This document shows positions 58,501-64,000 of a DNA stretch of 64,000 bases, one piece after another. Origin of the DNA: Dallia pectoralis (taxonomy: Eukaryota; Chordata; Actinopteri; Esociformes; Umbridae); the NCBI GenBank assembly GCA_029465975.1, contig CM055739.1, forward strand, positions 13,196,789-13,260,788, in the 5' to 3' direction. Each line of letters begins with the position of its first letter. Position 1 is the stretch's first letter. The translations under genes and the position numbers were made by a program. The notes below the pieces were generated by a model, which was not told the DNA's origin, ran no database searches, and saw only the letters and a program-made list of their open reading frames with translations.

Positions 58501-59815
58501 GAAACTGATTACTGAGTCACAGGAGTTGTGCAAAAGAGGAGGCCTACGCCTACACAAATTCAACTCCAATGAAGAAGCAGCCCTCGCCTGCTTAGATCCC
58601 TCAGAAAAGGCTGCAATCATCGAACCCCTAGGACTGGATCCAACCCTATCAGAGCGGGCACTCGGCATTCAATGGTCACTTAAAACGGACACTTTCAGCT
58701 TCAACAGCAGTTTGAAAGATCAGCCTTCAACCCGGCGTGGTTGTCTTTCCGTCGTTGCCTCTCTTTACGACCCACTTGGATTCATCGCTCCATTCAGCCT
58801 AACTGGAAAACGTATACTTCAAGAGCTGTGTCGCAGAGGCGTCGGATGGGATGATCAACTCCCAGAAGAGATGAGACCACGGTGGGAGGAGTGGATGTGT
58901 GGTCTTCACGAGTTGAAAGAGATTTCGATTCCAAGATGTTACCACCCCTATGACTTCTATACCATTGTCAGAGTGGAGTTGCACCATTTTTCGGATGCCA
59001 GTTGCGTAGGATACGGTGCATGTTCTTATATCAGATACAAAAATGACAAGGATGAAGTCCATTGCAGTCTTGTGGTGGCAAAATCAAGAGTTGCACCCAC
59101 AAAGGTCACAAGTATCCCTAGACTAGAACTCACAGCAGCGGTGATTGCCACAAAAGTCAGTGTCATGTTAAAAGCTGAACTTGACATGAAGATTGATGAA
59201 GAGGTCTTCTGGACGGATTCTCAGGTTGTGCTTGGGTACATTAACAATGATGCCCGCAGGTTCCACATATTTGTTGCAAACCGTGTTCAGCTGATAAGGG
59301 ATAACAGCGATCTCAGTCAGTGGCACTATGTGGACACCGCCGAAAACCCAGCAGATCATGCTTCCCGAGGTCTTCGTGCTTCAGAAATTTGTTCAACAAA
59401 CTGGCTGCGAGGACCAAAGTTTCTCTGGCAGCCTGAATTACGTCTAACACCCAGTACTCCATCAGAATTACTTGTTGGTGATCCTGAAGTCAGGACAATT
59501 CAGGTGCTTGCAACTGAAGTCAAAAAAGACAATGACATTCTCGAGCGTCTGAGTCAGTTTTCCTCGTGGACAACAATTCTTAAAGTGGTTGCAAGAATCA
59601 AGAGGCTGGGGTCCAAAACGAAACAATACAGCAAACACGTGACCGTTCAAGAACGTGAGAAGGCTGCAGGAGAAGTGATTAAGATTGTACAGCAACAAGC
59701 CTTCGCCCAGGAAGTAAATAGGCTTCAGAGTAAAAAGACCTTCCAAACTCAAGCTCTCTTTTTAGTCTCGACCCTATCTGGTCTGAAGGGCTCCTCCGCG
59801 TTGGTGGGAGGTTGA
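55541..59815 (+). CDS. BEL/Pao gag-protease-RT-RNase H frame
   Basis: The open frame is 1424 codons. An N-terminal coiled coil (about residues 50-125) is followed by a gag-like region (about 195-350) that starts LPVPEPTTFSGNP. Cys-rich knuckles occupy about 422-490, including the CCHC CFGCLRKGHMSKDC. The aspartic protease site LDTQSDSTF is near residue 553. Reverse transcriptase follows, with RVVFDCSAKY, ICDIERMFYQF and the catalytic YVDD at about 972-975. The Pao-type segment has SLYDPLGFIAPF. RNase H residues are FSDAS (Asp1152), RLELTAA, WTDSQ (Asp1226) and PADHASRG (Asp1272). The frame ends at 59815. Overlap with the integrase frame begins after the T run near 59760, where a -1 change moves reading to the next frame. 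The annotated ATG at 55541 is just the frame start. Initiation probably uses the gag ATG. Confidence 0.93.
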   Translation: MINLKERVRETLNKDEYGSVFGHTKTETVSSAESSGRLSNQSSSHSNHSSRIDAQAELAAKMEQSKTIKEIQAQQAHLHKLEGDWKLQEAKMLTEIKQKEVEMQQQVEEERAKLQQLQAAKDVAIAIARMRVYEDFDGFEDHDEESNDKMEIKPQLNPDAASFQPQDAPEVKMTQESVSLAQAIASSLSINRLPVPEPTTFSGNPLQFVDWKMSFMALIDRKPLLASEKMFYLKMYLAGEARKAVEGFFYRDSESAYGGAWKVLQDRYGHPFIIQKAFRDQLMRWPKINTNDPLALREFADFLQGCAEAIPHVKGLAILNDCEENHKLLRKLPEWIVRKWGRIVVEELDKSGNYPDLTCFTKFLSKEARIACNPIASPWLMDFKAIDERSTKRAKALNTNTQTKCFTQEKRETNGSKPKSPCSVCKSEAHNITKCPTFAAKSSKDKNTFICENRLCFGCLRKGHMSKDCKRRHTCNVCSRRHPTCLHEDRNQRPAETSINSSASTENQASGETHNVVSHVLTHCASATSSIVPVLVSSIQEPHREVLTYAILDTQSDSTFVLEDLLDKLNVDTNPVKLKLSTMTAIDTVIASKNVHGLQVRGLHSKNHLQIQQAYSRDFIPVDKSYVPTRETALLWPHLRHLADKLPPLQDCDVGLLIGYDCPSALAPLEVIIGDKNQPFAQRSELGWSIIGTSNPHLDRQGSQSFVHRLTVKELLIPSATEVLRTLESDFTERAYEDKYVSQNDVRFIQFLSDKITQKKDGHYEMPLPFKCNSPPYLPNNKKLATVRLQCLKKKLKTNKQYYDQYKAFMEETINKGDAEPAPTTYKGETEWYLPHHGIYHPKKPDKLRVVFDCSAKYHGVSLNDTLLTGPDLINPLVGVLCRFRKEAVAIICDIERMFYQFSVTPESRNYLKFLWWEGGDLEKEPQEYRMAVHLFGAVSSPGCANFGLKHLARQHKAAYPLASTFVEKNFYVDDGLVSVSSFEEAKKLITESQELCKRGGLRLHKFNSNEEAALACLDPSEKAAIIEPLGLDPTLSERALGIQWSLKTDTFSFNSSLKDQPSTRRGCLSVVASLYDPLGFIAPFSLTGKRILQELCRRGVGWDDQLPEEMRPRWEEWMCGLHELKEISIPRCYHPYDFYTIVRVELHHFSDASCVGYGACSYIRYKNDKDEVHCSLVVAKSRVAPTKVTSIPRLELTAAVIATKVSVMLKAELDMKIDEEVFWTDSQVVLGYINNDARRFHIFVANRVQLIRDNSDLSQWHYVDTAENPADHASRGLRASEICSTNWLRGPKFLWQPELRLTPSTPSELLVGDPEVRTIQVLATEVKKDNDILERLSQFSSWTTILKVVARIKRLGSKTKQYSKHVTVQEREKAAGEVIKIVQQQAFAQEVNRLQSKKTFQTQALFLVSTLSGLKGSSALVGG

Positions 59816-61041
59816 AACAGTCATCGCTCTGTCACAAAGTCAAGCACCCAGTCATCTTACCGAGTAACAGCTACGTCACCAAGCTGATTGTGTCCCATTT
59901 CCACACTAAGACATGCCATCAAGGTCGAAGCCAGACCTTAATGGAGCTTCGAGCCAATGGTTTCTGGGTAATTGGTGGGAGCAAGTTGGTCGCTAAGCTG
60001 ACACACAATTGTGTGGTTTGCAGAAAATTACGACGGCCGACAGAGACACAGCGAATGGCAGAGCTGCCCAAAGAACGCGTCGAAGCCTCAGCACCTTTCA
60101 CATGCAGCGGCATGGACTGTTTTGGCCCTTTCATTGTAAAGAAAGCCCGCAAAGAATACAAAAGATACGGCTTGATTTTCACATGCCTATACTCTAGAGC
60201 TGTCCACATGGAAATGCTGGAAGATTTGTCAACAGACTCATTCATCAACTCATTGAGATGCTTCATCAGCCTGAGAGGAGCAGTTCAACAACTACACTGT
60301 GACCAAGGATCTAATTTTGTTGGTGCCAGAAATGAGCTTAAGGAAGCACTCAAACAATGTGACACCAATTTACTGGACATCTTCCTGGCTGAGAAGCAGT
60401 GCGAATTTGTTTTCAATGCCCCATCTGACAGTCACGCAGGTGGTGTCTGGGAACGCCAGATTAGAACCGTTAGAAATGTGTTGAATGCCACCTTTGCACA
60501 GTGCCCAGGTCGACTTGACGATGCCTCACTCAGAACGCTGCTATATGAGGCCATGGCTATTGTTAATAGCCGCCCGTTAACAGTGGATGGAATCAATGAT
60601 CCTCATGCACTGGAGCCGATAACACCAAATCACCTCATCATGATGAAAGCTAAAGTTGCACTTCCTCCTCCTGGAATATTTGTCAAGGAGGACATGTATG
60701 CGTCAAAGAGGTGGAGAAGGGTTCAGTATCTTATCGAACAATTCTGGGGACGTTGGAAAAGGGAGTATCTACTGAACGTATCCCTGAGACAGAAATGGCA
60801 CTCACCTCAGCGCAACCTAAAAGTTAATGACATTGTCATTGTTAAAGACGACAATCTCCCAAGAAATCAGTGGCAACTTGGACGAGTGATTGAGACTGTT
60901 CAGAGTGGTGATGGCTTGGTTCGTCGAGTCAAAGTGCAAGTTGGGGAGAGGAAATCTCACAAAAACAAGATCCTCCCGTCAAACCTTCAGTTATTGAGAG
61001 ACCCATCAAAAAATTGGTGCTCCTCCTTGAAAATTGATTAG
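59812..61041 (+). CDS. BEL/Pao integrase frame
   Basis: This frame codes for 409 residues with a non-ATG first codon, so translation must come from the upstream frame. It starts inside what should be one polyprotein. The HHCC zinc-binding module is visible (His29/His31-region with CHQG, then NCVVCRK). The integrase core carries GMDCFG (Asp102), LHCDQGSNF (Asp164) and GVWERQIR (Glu214), a DDE triad with 61 and 49 residues between. A C-terminal Trp-rich region (FWGRWKREYL, QWQLGRVIE) matches the DUF5641-like tail of Pao integrases. It ends at a normal stop, 169 bases before the 3' LTR. Confidence 0.92.
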   Translation: MKQSSLCHKVKHPVILPSNSYVTKLIVSHFHTKTCHQGRSQTLMELRANGFWVIGGSKLVAKLTHNCVVCRKLRRPTETQRMAELPKERVEASAPFTCSGMDCFGPFIVKKARKEYKRYGLIFTCLYSRAVHMEMLEDLSTDSFINSLRCFISLRGAVQQLHCDQGSNFVGARNELKEALKQCDTNLLDIFLAEKQCEFVFNAPSDSHAGGVWERQIRTVRNVLNATFAQCPGRLDDASLRTLLYEAMAIVNSRPLTVDGINDPHALEPITPNHLIMMKAKVALPPPGIFVKEDMYASKRWRRVQYLIEQFWGRWKREYLLNVSLRQKWHSPQRNLKVNDIVIVKDDNLPRNQWQLGRVIETVQSGDGLVRRVKVQVGERKSHKNKILPSNLQLLRDPSKNWCSSLKID

Positions 61042-61196
61042 AAAAGGGAAATTGACAAAACAGCACCATTGCCTTATTATGCATAATACTATAGTTAACC
61101 CTTTGATGGTTTTAATTACAGAATATTGAGTTCTTAAGGTCAAGAAATCTAGTACAATTCATTTACTCCTTGTGTATTTGTTCATTCATTGTTCTA

Positions 61197-61210
61197 GGAT
61201 TTGGTGGGAG
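61197..61210 (+). other. Candidate polypurine tract
   Basis: The sequence AGGATTTGGTGGGAG directly precedes the 3' LTR. It is purine-rich with one T-run and is the expected place for plus-strand priming. It is not a long pure tract. Confidence 0.5.
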
Positions 61211-61679
61211 TGTAAAGGTCTGATATTTTTTGTAATGTAATGTTTTTTTTTTTGTACGTTGTTTTTTTCTGCACAACATCATGTTTCGGTGTTGTCAGAA
61301 CTTAGTAGTCTGTTCTCACGTTTTCTTTAGAGAACCTGTATGTTTTACTTCTCGTGAGGTTTGGTTTCTAATGTTCAACTTCCGGGTACTCTCGCGGTAA
61401 TGCCGTGCACGCGCATTGACAAGCAGAAAGTGATGAGTGATTAGCGCCCTAGGAGAGCGGAATGAGGTAATGCAATACATTAGTAACGTCAATCATTTAT
61501 ACAGAATGTTAATTATCTATGTATTATGTGAAACTACAACGATGCCTTTTGTATTTATTTTGTTTACTCTGTAGTTTTCACGGTGTTAAAAGGATGTTAC
61601 GGTGGTGCACGTAAGAAAATAAACCGACACCCGTTTGAAACTCGCTGCGTCTTTTTATGAAATCCGAGGGGCCGCTACA
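61211..61679 (+). repeat. 3' LTR of the BEL/Pao element
   Basis: It is 469 bp and identical to the 5' LTR by eye apart from two homopolymer lengths (11 against 10 T after GTAATG, and 7 against 6 T before CTGCAC). Its poly(A) hexamer is at 61618-61623. Confidence 0.95.
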
Positions 61680-62246
61680 TATACTATACCTGTGTGTTTG
61701 TAGAAGGTACAGGTTATGACTGGCCTATACTATACCTGTGTGTTTGTAGAAGGTACAGGTTATGACTGGCCTATACTATACCTGTGCGTTTGTAGAAGGT
61801 ACAGGTTATGACTGGCCTATACTATACCTGTGTGTTTGTAGAAGGTACAGGTTATGACTGGCCTATACTATACCTGTGTGTTTGTGGAAGGTACAGGTTA
61901 TGACTGGCCTATACTATACCTGTGTGTTTGTAGAAGGTACAGGTTATGACTGGCCTATACTATACCTGTGTGTTTGTAGAAGGTACAGGTTATGACTGGC
62001 CTATACTATACCTGTGTGTTTGTGGAAGGTACAGGTTATGACTGGCCTATACTATACCTGTGTGTTTGTAGAAGGTACAGGTTATGACTGGCCTATACTA
62101 TACCTGTGTGTTTGTAGAAGGTACAGGTTATGACTGGCCTATACTATACCTGTGTGTTTGTAGAAGGTACAGGTTATGACTGGCCTATACTATACCTGTG
62201 TGTTTGTAGAAGGTACAGGTTATGACTGGCCTATACTATACCTGTG
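61680..62246. repeat. 46-bp minisatellite, right part, about 12 copies
   Basis: The array continues after the retroelement in register, starting with the second copy of the TATAC target duplication. Units are mostly the GTAGAAGG type. It breaks off within a unit after CCTGTG at 62246, where unique sequence begins. Confidence 0.97.
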
Positions 62247-62705
62247 GATGATAGCACATGTCCTGGCATTGCTCTCCACCTCAAAGATGTCCCCAGCCAC
62301 AGGGGGGTATTAGCAAAGACACATGAGACCATAGGCCTACCGGGAAAATGCACCTAAACGAGTTTAGGAGTACTCAATGCAGGGAGAAATTCAGCTGGGG
62401 TGACAAAAGACAAAAAGATGGGATATTTTTAATAGGAGGGATATGTTTAGTAGGTGGGAACACTTTTCTTTTCGCGGATTCCCATACGTATATCTGTAAC
62501 TTATTATTGTTCACAATCAAGATAACAATGGTATGAAAGAGTTTCGAAACATACTATTATCATTTTTCAGCTGAATGGACGGAGTACATTCATTTGCACT
62601 GGTCACTAAATAATCAGAGATACTACTGAAACAAACTGCAGGAAACATGACTTAAACCTCAATAGCCATTGAGTCATTTCAAATTCAATTAATTGGATTC
62701 CAAAA
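62247..62705. other. Intergenic, nothing recognised
   Basis: Unique sequence lies between the 46-bp and 54-bp arrays. No exon or known repeat was identified. Confidence 0.5.
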
Positions 62706-63341
62706 AATAAGGGAACCCTATGGCCCACATATTTTGACTCACTCACTCATATTGTTCCCAATATGGGAACCCTATGGCCGACATATTTGGAATAACTCAC
62801 TCATATTGTTCCCAATTAGGGAACCCTATGGCCCACATATTTTGACTCACTCACTCATATTGTTCCCAATAAGGGAACCCTATGGTCGACATATTTTGAC
62901 TCACTCACTCATATTGTTCCCAATATGGGAACCCTATGGCCCACATATTTTGACTCACTCACTCATATTGTTCCCAATAAGGGAACCCTATGGCCCACAT
63001 ATTTTGACTAACTCACTTATATTGTTCCCAATAAGGTAACCCTATGGCCCACATATTTTGACTCACTCACTCATATTGTTCCCAATAAGGGAACCCTATG
63101 GCCCACATATTTTGACTCACTCACTCATATTGTTCCCAATAAGGGAACCCTATGGCCCACATATTTTGACTCACTCACTCATATTGTTCCCAATAAGGGA
63201 ACCCTATGGCCCACATATTTTGACTCACTCACTCATATTGTTCCCAATAAGGGAACCCTATGGCCCACATATTTTGACTCACTCATATTGTTGCCAATAA
63301 GGGAACCCTATGGCCCACATATTTTGACTCACTCATATTGT
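62706..63341. repeat. 54-bp minisatellite, about 12 copies
   Basis: The unit contains GGGAACCCTATGGCCCACAT, ATTTTGACTCACTCACTCAT and ATTGTTCCCAATAA. Because 54 is divisible by three, one frame stays open and encodes an 18-residue repeat (THSLILFPIREPYGPHIL). The final copies are shortened. No start context, homology or splice signal supports a gene. Confidence 0.95.
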
Positions 63342-64000
63342 CCTCTCTATCTCGATCACTCCTGATACCACCACTGTCCCAGTTTCTTTTGTTGTGTTTT
63401 TCCAATGGCATCTCCTCGCTTCTTTGTTACGAGACTAAATGAGCGGCTGATTGCCCTGTGGGCCACCGGAGAATCACAAAGAGAACTTTTCTGCTCGCTA
63501 CTGTTGAGCCATTGTGGACACTGTCTCTGGACTAATTGGCATTGACAATTAAGCTTCAGGGAATACATGGTCAGTTCTTCTCAGCGAATAATGGAGAGGC
63601 AGGGAGCCAATTCACACTAGTCAGTACAGGGTAAACACTTACAGCCAGTGTGTTAAACAGATTCAATTCAGAGAATGTCATGGAGTGCAACATGCACGCA
63701 TACGCATACACACACTCAAAACACACAAAAAGAAGACGTTTTTTTAAAAACTGAAAAAGGTGAAAGGTTAAATACCCAACAGGTCACAGAGTAGAGTGTA
63801 GCGTCCTTCTGTTTGTGTGTGTTTCTTAATGTTGCTGTATTACCAGCAGGACCTGTATTTCTCACAACCTGCTGCAGTTATTTTAAATCATTATGCAATG
63901 ACCGCAGGTGAGTGGATAGTCCCGGTATTCACAGGAAAACTACAGTATATTACTACATTAATTCATTTCAAATTTGAAAGAAGGTTGTCAAAATTATACA
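63342..64000. other. Distal flank, nothing recognised
   Basis: Unique and CA-containing sequence runs to the end of the window. No exon of the next expected gene was recognised. Confidence 0.5.

Larger units (their letters stand above)
54127..61679 (+). mobile_element. BEL/Pao LTR retrotransposon, nearly intact
   Basis: This 7553-bp element has LTRs of 467 and 469 bp, TG...CA ends, a 5-bp target duplication and gag, protease, reverse transcriptase, RNase H and integrase domains in BEL/Pao order (protease-RT-RNase H-integrase). No envelope gene is present. The LTRs differ only in two T-run lengths, so insertion was very recent. The coding region is split over three frames by two single-base frame discontinuities, near 55545-55585 and near 59760. 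These may be frameshift signals, inactivating indels or consensus errors. It is a host-genome retrotransposon, and activity is not shown. Confidence 0.95.

Noticed and set aside
54127..61679. Endogenous retrovirus with envelope
   Set aside because: Domain order and protease/integrase types are BEL/Pao, and no envelope frame exists between integrase and the 3' LTR.

Overview
The window is vertebrate nuclear DNA and almost certainly from a ray-finned fish. It has spliced genes with GT/AG introns, Tc1-like, LINE, hAT and BEL/Pao transposon sequence of the kinds common in teleosts, and many micro- and minisatellites. I cannot name the species. The gene order KLF7, CREB1, METTL21A, CCNYL1, FZD5 matches the human 2q33 block, which supports orthology of all five genes.

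Layout: 1-9796 has no recognised exon and is read as klf7 intron 1 or upstream DNA. It carries several tandem repeats and an antisense Tc1-like remnant. klf7 exons 2-4 (+ strand) lie at 9797-17921, followed by a long AT-rich 3'UTR to about 21.7 kb. An AT-rich intergenic stretch runs to a GC-rich promoter near 26.95 kb. creb1 (+, seven coding exons, 323 aa) occupies 28869-33471. mettl21a (-, three exons, 218 aa) at 35669-36724 converges on creb1, with the two poly(A) signals 45 bp apart. A roughly 1 kb divergent promoter separates mettl21a from ccnyl1 (+, ten exons, 344 aa, 37734-42142), whose last intron is mostly a 16-bp minisatellite. A decayed USP36/USP42-type deubiquitinase fragment lies at about 44.2-44.9 kb, and a hAT MITE with a perfect 8-bp target duplication at 47.1-47.4 kb. 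Single-exon fzd5 (-) is at 49091-50875, with an array of seven CCAAT boxes about 0.55 kb upstream of it.

From about 52.4 kb the window is mostly repeats. A 56-bp minisatellite that looks Tc1-derived is followed by a 46-bp minisatellite, which is split by a very young 7.55-kb BEL/Pao LTR retrotransposon (54127-61679). Its LTRs differ only in the length of two T runs, and it has a 5-bp target duplication. A 54-bp minisatellite lies at 62.7-63.3 kb.

The five host genes are regulatory: a Kruppel-like factor, the cAMP-responsive activator CREB1, an Hsp70 lysine methyltransferase, a membrane-anchored cyclin-Y-like protein linked to Wnt co-receptor phosphorylation, and a Wnt receptor. They are conserved neighbours and not an operon. 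ccnyl1 and fzd5 both act in Wnt signalling. I found no clearly novel multi-gene system. The least ordinary items are the young retroelement inside a minisatellite, the open-frame ccnyl1 intron, the CCAAT array, the altered fzd5 C-terminus and the USP relic.
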